Positions 15,848-24,935 are shown, counted from the first letter of the stretch. The stretch is DNA of 64,000 nt from Marinoscillum sp965229915 (GCF_965229915.1 NZ_CBDDJZ010000001.1:1922001-1986000); one strand, 5' to 3'. The notes: generated from the letters alone by a model not told the origin. Translations and numbers: made by a program.

Positions 15848-16572
15848 AGAATGTTCCAGTTTCTTTTGTCAGGCAATACTTGCTCACTTATTCCAATATT
15901 GTACTTAGTAAGCTTGTTCAATGACTTTGATAGCTGATTAAGCATTGTGTTAATACCAACCTTCTGAAAGATTGCCCCCAGTAAAGCTCTAGTAGCGGCA
16001 TTGTAGTTCAAAGCTAATTTGGCTAAGCGTTGCTGCTCCTGAAGAGTAAGACTCTTTATTTGCTTGAGAACAACAGGCAATACCTGATCCGGAGAAGAAT
16101 CAGGAATATCCTTGATGTCCTTTATAGCATCCAACAATTGAAGTAATGAAATGTCCTGATCTTTAATTGGAACTGTTCTTTTCTGATACCTTACACGATA
16201 GCCTTGTACCTCTTTTGATGGAAGTGGTTTATTGGTGGCAATCTCTAAGGTATTAGATACTTGCGAGGTTAAACCCAGTCTGTTGTATATAGGAATGCCC
16301 GTGAGATAGCCTATTCTTTGACCATTCTTTGTTGTGAGTGCCTCAATGATAGCTGACTCTTTTGGGCGTAATGCTCCAAATCTGGATATCTCGGGTTTGT
16401 AGTATTTTCCTTTGGCTATACGCATAATCTTGCCCTCCTTACTCAACCTACTCAAAGTCATGGCAAGAGCAGATTCTTCGATCTTATCTTTCTGAAAACG
16501 AGCATACCCAAAAACAGAACCTGGCTCCATTTTTTCAATTCGCTTTTTTACTAAAGATGATGAAGTAGACAT
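15844..16572 (-). CDS. DUF6088 / AbiEi-type antitoxin
   Basis: This 242-aa protein has a winged-helix N-terminal part (SVFGYARFQKDKI, TLSRLSKEGKIMRIAKGKYY) followed by a DUF6088 body (RIGYLTGIPIYNRLGLTSQV). Members act as the antitoxin and autorepressor of AbiEii-type toxins. It is the first gene of the pair, with an ATGA overlap to the toxin. The upstream 16573-16680 is very A/T-rich with short TATA-like repeats, where self-repression would be expected. Confidence 0.82.
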   Translation of the reverse strand: MSTSSSLVKKRIEKMEPGSVFGYARFQKDKIEESALAMTLSRLSKEGKIMRIAKGKYYKPEISRFGALRPKESAIIEALTTKNGQRIGYLTGIPIYNRLGLTSQVSNTLEIATNKPLPSKEVQGYRVRYQKRTVPIKDQDISLLQLLDAIKDIKDIPDSSPDQVLPVVLKQIKSLTLQEQQRLAKLALNYNAATRALLGAIFQKVGINTMLNQLSKSLNKLTKYNIGISEQVLPDKRNWNIL

Positions 16573-16801
16573 GATAACAATTCAAGTAATACCAAATAGT
16601 GTGCTATCATATAAACCTATAGCTAATGCTATATATGATTATGATATAATAGCTGACAAAAATACATACGAATAACATATAATATAAGTTTTTAATATAA
16701 TAAACTTAACAATTTGATATATGCAATTACTAAATAAACAACCTGGTTGAGTTTTAGAATTGGTGAATTAGTAATTAAGGCTATTCAGTATGGCTTATGA
16801 G

Positions 16802-17806
16802 TCAGGAGTATTTACGAGACATTGATTCAATGATTTCTTGCATCCTATTTCGCAAAGTAATTGGCTCCAGCACTTCCACCTCATCTTTATATGAAAACAA
16901 CAGGTTTTCAAGCTCAAAATTTGGAATCACCTCGATAGAAACTATCAAACTACCATCTTCATCTATTGAAATCTTTTTCTGAGATCCATGAAGTGGCTTT
17001 GTTTTAACATAATCAGCCATTAGTGGCGAAAATTTCAACTTTATTTTTATTGGTTCGGCTTCATTGTCTTTTCTTATCCCAATCAAGTCTTCAAAATGAG
17101 CCATAAAATCAAACCTTGTATTCTCAATAAATCCCGCATTGATTTGGATAATAATCTCAACTATTCTATCGACACTTAAAGTAATTAAGGTGTCGTGTTT
17201 CGGTAAATACCCAAGAACATACCACCTGCTATCATACTCTTTTAAATGATAAGGATGGATAAGATGTTCTTTGACTGTGGTATCATCAAATTTCTGATAC
17301 AGGATTTTTAGAACCTGCTTTTCTGTAATTGCATGAAATATCGGTCCAATAAACTCTTTCCCTTTCAGAAACTCACTGGACTCAAAGCTTATAATATTTG
17401 GGTCACCTACCTCCTCAAAGGTTCCAAGTTCTAATTTTGAAATGACATCATCCATCCATTCGAATCCCGGCAAACCGGAAAATCGTGATAAAATAAGAAC
17501 AGCATCCTTAATATGCTCGATCTCCTCTTCATTCAACGGTTGATTTGCAAATGAATAATCAGGGTCTGTATAGCGATAAAATACTCTACCTCCCTCTCGG
17601 TATTTTTCAATAGGAGCATTGAATTCTACCTCCATATCCCTAATGTCGCTATAAAATGTAGTCCTACCTATTGGCTCCATTTTTCGATAGGTCAGGTCCT
17701 TGTTGACATAATCAAGTAACTCTTGATATCCCCACTTTTTAGCTGAGTTCATTAAACATCTATCATATGCTAAGTACCTAATTCGAGGTTTCTTATTCGG
17801 CGGCAT
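16802..17806 (-). CDS. WYL-domain transcriptional regulator
   Basis: At 334 aa it has an N-terminal winged helix (RYLAYDRCLMNSAKKWGYQE, TTFYSDIRDMEVEF), a middle WYL domain (VKEHLIHPYHLKEYDSRWYV, LGYLP) and a C-terminal WCX-like dimerisation part. WYL regulators commonly repress phage-defence operons and respond to nucleic-acid ligands. It is transcribed away from the Pycsar-like operon across 147 bases that contain a perfect inverted repeat, so it probably controls that operon. Confidence 0.85.
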   Translation of the reverse strand: MPPNKKPRIRYLAYDRCLMNSAKKWGYQELLDYVNKDLTYRKMEPIGRTTFYSDIRDMEVEFNAPIEKYREGGRVFYRYTDPDYSFANQPLNEEEIEHIKDAVLILSRFSGLPGFEWMDDVISKLELGTFEEVGDPNIISFESSEFLKGKEFIGPIFHAITEKQVLKILYQKFDDTTVKEHLIHPYHLKEYDSRWYVLGYLPKHDTLITLSVDRIVEIIIQINAGFIENTRFDFMAHFEDLIGIRKDNEAEPIKIKLKFSPLMADYVKTKPLHGSQKKISIDEDGSLIVSIEVIPNFELENLLFSYKDEVEVLEPITLRNRMQEIIESMSRKYS

Positions 17807-17884
17807 AAAGGTTAATCGATTATTTATGATTCAAAATAACTGATTAAGGGGAATTATCACATTTTTTTCCACGGTAAACGATGT

Positions 17885-17920
17885 TGTTCACTATCACTGA
17901 ACAATCACTGATAATGTTTG
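17885..17920. promoter_or_regulatory. Candidate WYL operator and promoter of the Pycsar-like operon
   Basis: TGTTCA (17885-17890) and TGAACA (17898-17903) form a perfect inverted repeat with a 7-base spacer. ATCACTGA also occurs twice in direct orientation across the site. AATGTTTG at 17913-17920 is one base away from the Bacteroidota -7 consensus TAnnTTTG. The inverted repeat just upstream would suit a repressor site. Confidence 0.5.
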
Positions 17921-17953
17921 CAATATGGATAATTGAGAATTTTAATAAACAAT

Positions 17954-18355
17954 ATGACAAACATGGAAATAGCGTATTCCTTGCGGCCAGGAGATGTACT
18001 GGTAAGGAACAAAAGTTTTTTAGGGGTAATAGACCATTATGGCCTTTATGTGGGTAATGGTCAAGTAATTGATAACCATCCAGAACGGGGGGTAAGTATC
18101 ATTGGTTTGAGTTCTTTTTTAAATGGAAGGAAGCTCGAACAGATAAAACGATTTGAAGGTAATTCCTACAAGAGAAATCAGGTAATCAACAAAGCCTACT
18201 CTATGATTGGAATGAATTATCACCTAACCCAATTTAACTGTGAGCATTTTGTTACAGAGGCCTGGGGAGCTGGAAGACAAAGTAGACAGGTTTCTGCGGC
18301 GGGACTACTCATTTTTTCTATTCTGGCTATTTGGGGATTAAATAAATCAAACTGA
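17954..18355 (+). CDS. PLAAT/LRAT-like membrane-anchored protein
   Basis: The 133-aa protein carries the NlpC/P60-type LRAT fold. IDHYGLYVGNGQVIDN supplies the active His (His28), NCEHFVTEAWGAGRQSRQV the nucleophile Cys96, and a single C-terminal hydrophobic helix (about residues 114-129) gives a tail anchor. This is the layout of animal PLAAT (HRASLS) enzymes, which are thiol phospholipases A and acyltransferases. A membrane-lipid activity is therefore plausible but inferred. An in-frame TTG at 17933 is less likely than ATG 17954 or 17963. It is the first gene of the Pycsar-like operon, 1 base before the next. Confidence 0.75.
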   Translation: MTNMEIAYSLRPGDVLVRNKSFLGVIDHYGLYVGNGQVIDNHPERGVSIIGLSSFLNGRKLEQIKRFEGNSYKRNQVINKAYSMIGMNYHLTQFNCEHFVTEAWGAGRQSRQVSAAGLLIFSILAIWGLNKSN

Positions 18356-18356
18356 T

Positions 18357-18860
18357 ATGGATAAATTAAACCATCTAAAATTCATATTACAGCGAATTGA
18401 CCACTACTACAATGGAGTGAACCTAAAGGGAACATTTTTCCTTGGAGTGAATACGTTCATTTTAGGAGGGTGCTTAGCTTCATTTCAATCAGATGGTGTT
18501 GTAAACACCTATGATATATGGCTCTTATTGACCTTTATGCTCGTTGTATTGCTTTCTCTTATATCCGTTGCCTTTGTGCTATGGGCGATTCTTCCTTTTC
18601 TAAATCATGGCAAATCCTATGATTATGAGTCCATGATCTTTTTTGGTTCTATTGCAAATAGATCATTCAAGCAGTTTCATCAAGAAGTAGAACAAATTAG
18701 TACTGATAGTTTCGAAAAGGATATTACTAGACAAATCCATATTCTTTCAGCTGGACTTCAGTCTAAATATATCAGAATCAGAAATGCTGGTGTTTTCCTG
18801 TTTCTGAGCCTCACATCTACCATTCCGTTTTTTTATCAAATACTACAAAGTAAGCCATGA
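18357..18860 (+). CDS. PycTM-like Pycsar membrane effector
   Basis: This 167-aa protein has three hydrophobic segments: around residues 24-44 (TFFLGVNTFILGGCLASF), 54-80, and a C-terminal one near 146-163, with a helical cytosolic stretch between the second and third. This pattern, with NLKGTFFLGVN resembling the conserved first-helix motif, fits the Pycsar effector family PycTM, which damages the inner membrane when it binds cCMP or cUMP. The cyclase start overlaps its stop by 4 bases. Assignment rests on topology and position more than on strong motifs. Confidence 0.75.
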   Translation: MDKLNHLKFILQRIDHYYNGVNLKGTFFLGVNTFILGGCLASFQSDGVVNTYDIWLLLTFMLVVLLSLISVAFVLWAILPFLNHGKSYDYESMIFFGSIANRSFKQFHQEVEQISTDSFEKDITRQIHILSAGLQSKYIRIRNAGVFLFLSLTSTIPFFYQILQSKP

Positions 18861-19867
18861 ACATATATCAAGACTATCTAGACAATATTCAACTTGCCAT
18901 GCGCTCTGGCAAGAAAAGAAAAATGTACACCGAATCATTTGATTCTTTTGGAGGTAACATTCAAAAAGGTCTTTCAGCAATCAATCTAGCTCAGAAAATC
19001 TCCGATGATTCTCTACTTCCAAGCTTAAAAGAGTTAGCCAAGGAGATCGGTTCGACACCTAATTTCAATCAAAAGCTAGGTTTGCATCCAGATTTTTCAC
19101 ATTTGAAAGGAACCAACGATACTGAAAAGCACTATATCATATCTACATTCATAGATATCAAAAAATCAACGGATCTATTTAAGAAATATCTACCAGAAGC
19201 CGTTTTGATAGTGAATGACACGATCCAAAAAGCTGCAATACATACCTGCCTAATCTTTGGCGGATATATTCATCGTCTTCAGGGTGATGGCCTCTTCGTT
19301 TATTACGGAGGCAAGAATGTAACTAAGGAAGAAGGAGTGAAACAAGCACTTCTAAGCACTAGCTTGTTCAGCTATTTTGTTAAAAATGATCTTAAAATGG
19401 TGCTGAGTCAAGATGGTATTGAGGATATCAATACTCGTATTGGTATTGATCTTGGGCATGATGATGATGTGCTATGGCACAATGCAGGAATTGGAGAAAT
19501 AAGTGAAGTTACTACCTGTAGTTTACACACTAGTCTTGCTCCAAAAATGCAAGCATTTGCGACTAGCAATGGTATAGTCATTGGAGATCATGTAAAGCAA
19601 GAAATGAAAACTGACCATGATTTAATTACTCCAGTATGTCATAGAACCGGAAACGAAAGTGATCGATACATTTTTGAGATTCGAGATGAGAATTTTAGAT
19701 ATACTCAACATGATTTCGATTGGTTGAAATTCCTCAAGCGTCAAGACTTCATTATCACTGATAAGGAAAACCGACTTTCATTTCAACTTCCAGCGCCCTA
19801 CGAAGTTAGACATTCGGATAACATCAGGCCCATAGCCATCAAGAGTAATCCATATTACAATTTTTAA
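18857..19867 (+). CDS. Class III nucleotide cyclase, PycC-like
   Basis: The 336-aa protein has a class III cyclase domain from about residue 90 to 260. The two metal-binding aspartates are at D100 (STFIDIKKSTDLF) and D144 (HRLQGDGLFVYYGG). The Pycsar cyclase PycC makes cCMP or cUMP on phage infection. The membrane effector directly upstream makes that role likely here, although the base specificity cannot be read by eye. A helical ~85-residue N-terminus precedes the catalytic domain. It overlaps the effector by 4 bases and ends 1 base before the E2-like gene. Confidence 0.82.
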   Translation: MNIYQDYLDNIQLAMRSGKKRKMYTESFDSFGGNIQKGLSAINLAQKISDDSLLPSLKELAKEIGSTPNFNQKLGLHPDFSHLKGTNDTEKHYIISTFIDIKKSTDLFKKYLPEAVLIVNDTIQKAAIHTCLIFGGYIHRLQGDGLFVYYGGKNVTKEEGVKQALLSTSLFSYFVKNDLKMVLSQDGIEDINTRIGIDLGHDDDVLWHNAGIGEISEVTTCSLHTSLAPKMQAFATSNGIVIGDHVKQEMKTDHDLITPVCHRTGNESDRYIFEIRDENFRYTQHDFDWLKFLKRQDFIITDKENRLSFQLPAPYEVRHSDNIRPIAIKSNPYYNF

Positions 19868-19868
19868 G

Positions 19869-20516
19869 TTGGACGTCAAGCTCTTTAAAAAGCAATTTAG
19901 TGATGTAGAAGATCGCTTTCCGAAACTAAGATATATCTGGTCTGAAGAATTCCATAGTATGGTCATCATTGGCAAATTGGACATTTGTGATCAGAAGGGA
20001 GTATTTTGGGATTCGTATGACATTCTATTGATCACAGGAAAGAACTATCCTTTTTCGGTCCCTATCCTCATAGAGACCAGCAAAAAAGTGCCTCACGAGG
20101 AGGAAAGGCATATTTCCAAAGAAGGAATATGCTGCATGGACATGGATCATAAATTATTGAAAGTAGCTTCGAAAGGAATCCATCTTTGTCAATTCATTTT
20201 AGACTTTGTCTATCCATTTTTTACCAATCAACTATACTATGATCAGGAATGTGAGTATGCGAACGGAGAGTGGAGTCACCATTTTGAGGGAATCGTAGAA
20301 TTCTATCATCAAGAGTTACAATTAAGTGACCCGGTGTTGATTGTGAAATTCCTGGAACGGTTATTAACAAATAGCTTGCCTCCGAGAAATTCACCTTGCC
20401 TCTGTGGATCCAAAAAATACAAGGACTGTAAATGCAAACAGAGTATAGATTTTTTGAAAGGCTTGCCAACACATCGGCTACAAGAGGACCTGGAGGGATT
20501 TAGAAAATTAATTTAA
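19869..20516 (+). CDS. E2-like protein with C-terminal SEC-C zinc motif
   Basis: This 215-aa protein has a ubiquitin-conjugating-enzyme-like core: YPFSVPILIETSKKVPHEEE then RHISKEGICCMDM, matching the bacterial E2 pattern in which the cysteine (Cys88 or Cys89) is catalytic. The C-terminus carries PCLCGSKKYKDCKCK, a SEC-C type zinc ribbon (Cys177, 179, 187, 189). The start is TTG, one base after the cyclase stop, and no ATG lies upstream within the frame. No E1 or ubiquitin-like gene is adjacent. Its place in a cyclase/effector operon suggests it modifies or regulates the cyclase, by analogy with CBASS, but this is inference. Confidence 0.72.
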   Translation: MDVKLFKKQFSDVEDRFPKLRYIWSEEFHSMVIIGKLDICDQKGVFWDSYDILLITGKNYPFSVPILIETSKKVPHEEERHISKEGICCMDMDHKLLKVASKGIHLCQFILDFVYPFFTNQLYYDQECEYANGEWSHHFEGIVEFYHQELQLSDPVLIVKFLERLLTNSLPPRNSPCLCGSKKYKDCKCKQSIDFLKGLPTHRLQEDLEGFRKLI

Positions 20517-20565
20517 ATTGAAAATGGCACAATTTTTAAGGTAGAAAAGAAAAACACCTAACCTT

Positions 20566-21867
20566 ATGAACCGCTATCTAATACTCAAAATGACCAATAG
20601 TTACATCTGGTATAATGAAACAGATGGTGTAGATATTGACAGAACAAATCTACCTATGAATTTCATGACGTTTTCCTATGATCGCCCCATTTACTGGAAA
20701 GTACGAATGGAAAGGTTCCATAAAGATTCTAAGGTTTTGCAGGTGGAAATTGTCGGTTATAATGAGAACGACCTCAATCTATTTAAGGATCAACAACCTA
20801 AGGAGTTAATCGAAGGCTTAGAGTTTATCCCAAGAGATAATGGGGAATTGTTCATTTGGGATAAATTGGAACCCCAGTTGATTAGCTACACCAAAAGCAA
20901 GCTTACGAATCACAAAAAAGAAACTTACACTCCGGTAAATCCCTTTGACAGTTCTCTTACAACTACGTATACTCCGCGTTCCAACGAAACCACAAAACCA
21001 GCTCAAAGAGAACAAACACTCGACCTTTCTCTTAAGAAAGAGTTTAGTGAGGTGACAATCGTTTTAGGAGGAGTAAGGTTTGACCATCACATCAGTATTT
21101 CCTCAAAAAAGGTGGACTTCCTAATCCCTAACTCACACCTATTACCTGAGTTCGATCATATCAAATTTTGGTTCGCCAAGAGGCTAGGAGTCAAAAAGAT
21201 TCCAATAAAAGTCCATATTAAATTCAAGGACGGTGAAATAACAGAAGTCGAAGCTAAATCGAGTTTGATTGATCGCATCGACGAAAAACTGATCCATGGT
21301 GTGAAAGTGGATCGCACTATGGGGTTAAGAAAAAAACTGACCACTGGAACGGTTGATCAATCAATGTTCACCGCAGAAGAATTCTTTGGGAGTGATCAGG
21401 AGGAACCTAACCTTGGAAATGTATTTGGACAAACTGACAAGGATCTTCTTGACTTGTTCCTTGAAAACTCAGATATAAGAAACCGGAAAGAACTCATTTA
21501 TTTATCCGGCAAACTACACTCAAACAAACACGAGCTCAGATTCACTAATCATCCTCATTTTGGATTTATCTTTTTTGTGGAGGGCAAAACTGAGAATCAC
21601 TTTATTTGGGAGTTGTTGAATTCCAATGCAACCTACATCTGGTCCTTTGATAAATATACTGGCACTAATGAACGTCACTACCAACGCATGCAAGAGATAC
21701 TCAATGTAATTCTTGAATCAGGTAGGGAAAACTACAAAAGGGCTTATCGAACCCAGGTTCAAGATCAGGATTTGAAATTCAATCATGTAAAGCATCAAAA
21801 CAAGAACTCTTCCCTTATTGATAGCTTTCCACTCTGGAAGCATCGCATAGAAGAACTACTTACTTAA
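20566..21867 (+). CDS. Unknown 433-aa protein at the end of the Pycsar-like operon
   Basis: No domain is firmly recognised. The N-terminal ~110 residues are beta-rich (YLILKMTNSYIWYNETDG) and a linker rich in Thr/Pro/Ser follows (TYTPVNPFDSSLTTTYTPRS). The C-terminal third has FGFIFFVEGKTENHFIWELL and ATYIWSFDKYTG. The EGKTE piece recalls a Toprim or nuclease motif, but the rest does not fit clearly. It starts 49 bases after the E2-like gene on the same strand and converges on hsdR, so it may be a fifth member of the operon or an independent gene. Confidence 0.55.
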   Translation: MNRYLILKMTNSYIWYNETDGVDIDRTNLPMNFMTFSYDRPIYWKVRMERFHKDSKVLQVEIVGYNENDLNLFKDQQPKELIEGLEFIPRDNGELFIWDKLEPQLISYTKSKLTNHKKETYTPVNPFDSSLTTTYTPRSNETTKPAQREQTLDLSLKKEFSEVTIVLGGVRFDHHISISSKKVDFLIPNSHLLPEFDHIKFWFAKRLGVKKIPIKVHIKFKDGEITEVEAKSSLIDRIDEKLIHGVKVDRTMGLRKKLTTGTVDQSMFTAEEFFGSDQEEPNLGNVFGQTDKDLLDLFLENSDIRNRKELIYLSGKLHSNKHELRFTNHPHFGFIFFVEGKTENHFIWELLNSNATYIWSFDKYTGTNERHYQRMQEILNVILESGRENYKRAYRTQVQDQDLKFNHVKHQNKNSSLIDSFPLWKHRIEELLT

Positions 21868-21881
21868 AACTTGAAAGGAGT

Positions 21882-24800
21882 CTACCCATTATTGCCCATT
21901 CCTTTCTGCCCTGTAATTCTTTTCATCGTGTCCAAAAACGCTCGATAGAAAGCGTCATCTTTGGTGGTCAACTTATACAACTCCAATTCTTGTCTGCGCT
22001 GTGCCGCTAGTACATCTCGAAGGATCTTATCAAAAGCAATGTCTCTATTCTGCGGATCTGAGTTGTTCAAGTACTTGGACTCATAGTCCGGATGGGCTTT
22101 GATGTGTCTGGAAATCTGAACAAACTTAACGCGCTGATCCTCTGGAGTGGCCTCCCAGTCCTGGAACCAACGCTCGTTGAAGGTGCGGATGATTTCAGAT
22201 AACTCGTCCTTTTCTTCATCTGTACCATGTGCACCTCTAGGGTTAGCATTTTGCGGATCTAGCTCGGTTTCCTCATCATCCAAACCAATGGCATAATTGA
22301 GCTTGGTACGCTCCAAACCATAGGTGGAAAGATCAACCGACTCTAAGATGTCATCCATTTGCTGATCCTCAGTCGTCTTCACAATCAGTTTCGGTATCAA
22401 AAATTTGAGGTACCAGAAGAGCTTTTCCCAGTCAATCACTTCATAGGGAATAATGGAAGCCATCTGACCATAAATTTTCACAAACTGTTTGGCTTTGATC
22501 TTGAAATCGATCATTTCGTCATCTTCCAGATCCAGTTCTTGATCAAAACGCTCTACGGCTACTTCGATAATTGGACTCAACTCTTGGGCATCTACCCCAT
22601 CAAAGTATTTGGAAGTGAAGTCTTCAACTTCTAACCACTCATACACCCCCACATCACTCAAAACTCCTTTTAACTCGTGCAGTACGCCTACATCAGTGGC
22701 TCCACTCAATGTGGTAGACGTATAGAATGGATCAAAGGAAGCTTTGATATCCTCAGCACTATTGAAGAAATCAAGAATGAATAAATCCTCAGTCTTCTTG
22801 CCCAACTTATCAGCAGCGCGATTCAACCTTGACAAGGCTTGTACTGCCAGGACTCCCTGTAGCTTTTTGTCCACGTACATTGTAGATAGCTTGGGCTGGT
22901 CAAATCCCGTCAGGTACTTATTGGCAACAACCAAAATGCGATAGTCATCTTCATCGAACTTATCCTTCGTGTCTTTTTCAGCAAAGCCATTGAGGTCTGC
23001 TTCTGTGTACTCTATGCCATCCACTAGCTTCTTTCCCGAGAACGCAATAACCACTTTGAATGGATTGCCACGCCCATCCAGTATTTGCTTGATGGACTGG
23101 TAATAGCGAATGGCCGACTCAATGCTCTGAGTTACCACCATTCCTTTGGCTTGTCCTTTGAGTTTTTTAGTATTGATCACTTTGGTGATGAAATGATCCA
23201 TCATGATCTCCGCCTTGGTGGCTATGGTGCGGGCATCACGCTCTACATAAGCCTTTAATTTCTTTTGTGCTTTTTGGGTATCGAAGAGCGGATTGTCTTC
23301 TATCGATTTTTCAATCTCATAATAACTCCTATAGGTGGTGTAGTTGGCCAATATATCCAGGATAAAGCCCTCCTCGATGGCTTGCTTCATAGAGTAGAGA
23401 TGAAACGGACGGAATGATCCATTCTCCTGCTTTACACCAAACCGCTCCAATGTGGCATTCTTTGGCGTGGCTGTGAAGGCCAGATACGAGGCATTGCCTT
23501 TCATCTTGCGCGCCTGCATGGCGCGGAGGATTTTGTCTTGCTCATCTTCCTCCTCCTCTCCACTTTGGCTCATACCCATGGCCTGGTTCATAGTGCTAGC
23601 AGCCGTACCTCCCTGCGAACTGTGCGCCTCATCGATGATCACTGCAAAGGTGCGATCACTCAGATCAGCAATGCCGTCTATGATGAACGGGAACTTCTGG
23701 ATGGTGGTAATGATGATCTTCTTGCCCTGCTCCAGGCTTTGTTTCAAGTCTCTGGAAGAAAAAGCAGGTGCCACGATGTTCTTGACTTCTGAGAATTCTT
23801 TGATGTTTTCCCGGAGCTGCTTGTCCAGCAAACGCCTGTCAGTCACCACGATAACGGAATCAAACAGTGGCTGCTCAATGGTCTTACCTCCGGGCAGACC
23901 GTCCCGCTCTGGGTAGGTTTCTATCAGCTGATAGGCTGACCAGGTAATGGAGTTGGATTTACCCGACCCGGCTGAGTGCTGGATGAGATAGGTCTGTCCT
24001 ACGCCTTTGGTACTAGCATCTTTGAGCAATCGGCGCACCACATCCATCTGATGGTAACGAGGAAAGAACAGCGTGCGACTATTCAGCGGATCGTTGGGCT
24101 TGCCATCAAAGCGTATGAAGTGTTGAATGATATTCGCTAAACTCTCTTTGGTGAAGACTTCCTGCCACAGGTAGGCAGATCGATGACCAAATGGATTGAC
24201 GGGATTGCCTTTACCATGGTTATTCCCTTGATTGAAGGGTAGGAAAAAGGTCTTACCTCCATTCAGCCGAGTGGTCATATAGACCTCATCGGTATCTACA
24301 GCAAAGTGAACGATGCAGCGACCAAACTGCAACAAGGGCTGGCGGATGTCTCGCTGATATTTGTACTGCTTGATGCCATGTACTTTGGCTGTTTGGTGGG
24401 TCCAGGCATTTTTGAGTTCTAGGGTGGCAATAGCAATACCATTGATGAACACCACCATATCGATTTCTTCCCGGGCATTGTCCTGATTGTACTGTACCTG
24501 TCTAGTGACGCTAAACTGGTTCAGCTCAAAGTTCTTTTTTACCAGTTCACTACTACTGGCCAGGGGCAACTGATAGAGCAATGTGAAGTGGGCATCTTCT
24601 ACCTCCAATCCTTTCTTTAGCAAGCGCAGGATGCCATACTTCTTGACCATGCGGTCATAGCGCTCCAGTATCTTCAGCTTCCAGTCCGCTGAGCGTTGCA
24701 GCTTCTCCAACTCTTTCGCCTGGGTCTGCTCCAGAAAGTCCCAAAACCGGACCTCATCTATGGCATAGCGCGGACTGAAATCACCAGTATTACCCATCAA

Positions 24801-24935
24801 GAACCCACGACCACCATAGCCGGATGGAGGCTCCTGTGCAGCACCACCAGCCGCAGTAAGTTCTTCTTGGCTAATACCCACCAGTGACTTTTCAATGGCT
24901 GATTCTAAGGCTTGTTCGTTGGTTTGGCTAGGCAT
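21882..24935 (-). CDS. hsdR: Type I restriction enzyme, R (motor/nuclease) subunit
   Basis: The 1017-aa HsdR subunit cuts unmodified DNA after translocation. An N-terminal PD-(D/E)XK-type nuclease is marked by REEIDMVVFINGIAIATLELK (residues about 150-175). The helicase has Walker A HSAGSGKSNS near residue 320, DEAH near 434 (VIIDEAHSSQGG) and FTATP. Later helicase motifs (QALSRLNRAADKLGKKTEDL) and a helical C-terminus follow. Length is normal. It is the last gene of the hsdM-hsdS-DUF262-AAA-unknown-hsdR operon, with 2 bases to the gene before it. Confidence 0.95.
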   Translation of the reverse strand: MPSQTNEQALESAIEKSLVGISQEELTAAGGAAQEPPSGYGGRGFLMGNTGDFSPRYAIDEVRFWDFLEQTQAKELEKLQRSADWKLKILERYDRMVKKYGILRLLKKGLEVEDAHFTLLYQLPLASSSELVKKNFELNQFSVTRQVQYNQDNAREEIDMVVFINGIAIATLELKNAWTHQTAKVHGIKQYKYQRDIRQPLLQFGRCIVHFAVDTDEVYMTTRLNGGKTFFLPFNQGNNHGKGNPVNPFGHRSAYLWQEVFTKESLANIIQHFIRFDGKPNDPLNSRTLFFPRYHQMDVVRRLLKDASTKGVGQTYLIQHSAGSGKSNSITWSAYQLIETYPERDGLPGGKTIEQPLFDSVIVVTDRRLLDKQLRENIKEFSEVKNIVAPAFSSRDLKQSLEQGKKIIITTIQKFPFIIDGIADLSDRTFAVIIDEAHSSQGGTAASTMNQAMGMSQSGEEEEDEQDKILRAMQARKMKGNASYLAFTATPKNATLERFGVKQENGSFRPFHLYSMKQAIEEGFILDILANYTTYRSYYEIEKSIEDNPLFDTQKAQKKLKAYVERDARTIATKAEIMMDHFITKVINTKKLKGQAKGMVVTQSIESAIRYYQSIKQILDGRGNPFKVVIAFSGKKLVDGIEYTEADLNGFAEKDTKDKFDEDDYRILVVANKYLTGFDQPKLSTMYVDKKLQGVLAVQALSRLNRAADKLGKKTEDLFILDFFNSAEDIKASFDPFYTSTTLSGATDVGVLHELKGVLSDVGVYEWLEVEDFTSKYFDGVDAQELSPIIEVAVERFDQELDLEDDEMIDFKIKAKQFVKIYGQMASIIPYEVIDWEKLFWYLKFLIPKLIVKTTEDQQMDDILESVDLSTYGLERTKLNYAIGLDDEETELDPQNANPRGAHGTDEEKDELSEIIRTFNERWFQDWEATPEDQRVKFVQISRHIKAHPDYESKYLNNSDPQNRDIAFDKILRDVLAAQRRQELELYKLTTKDDAFYRAFLDTMKRITGQKGMGNNG

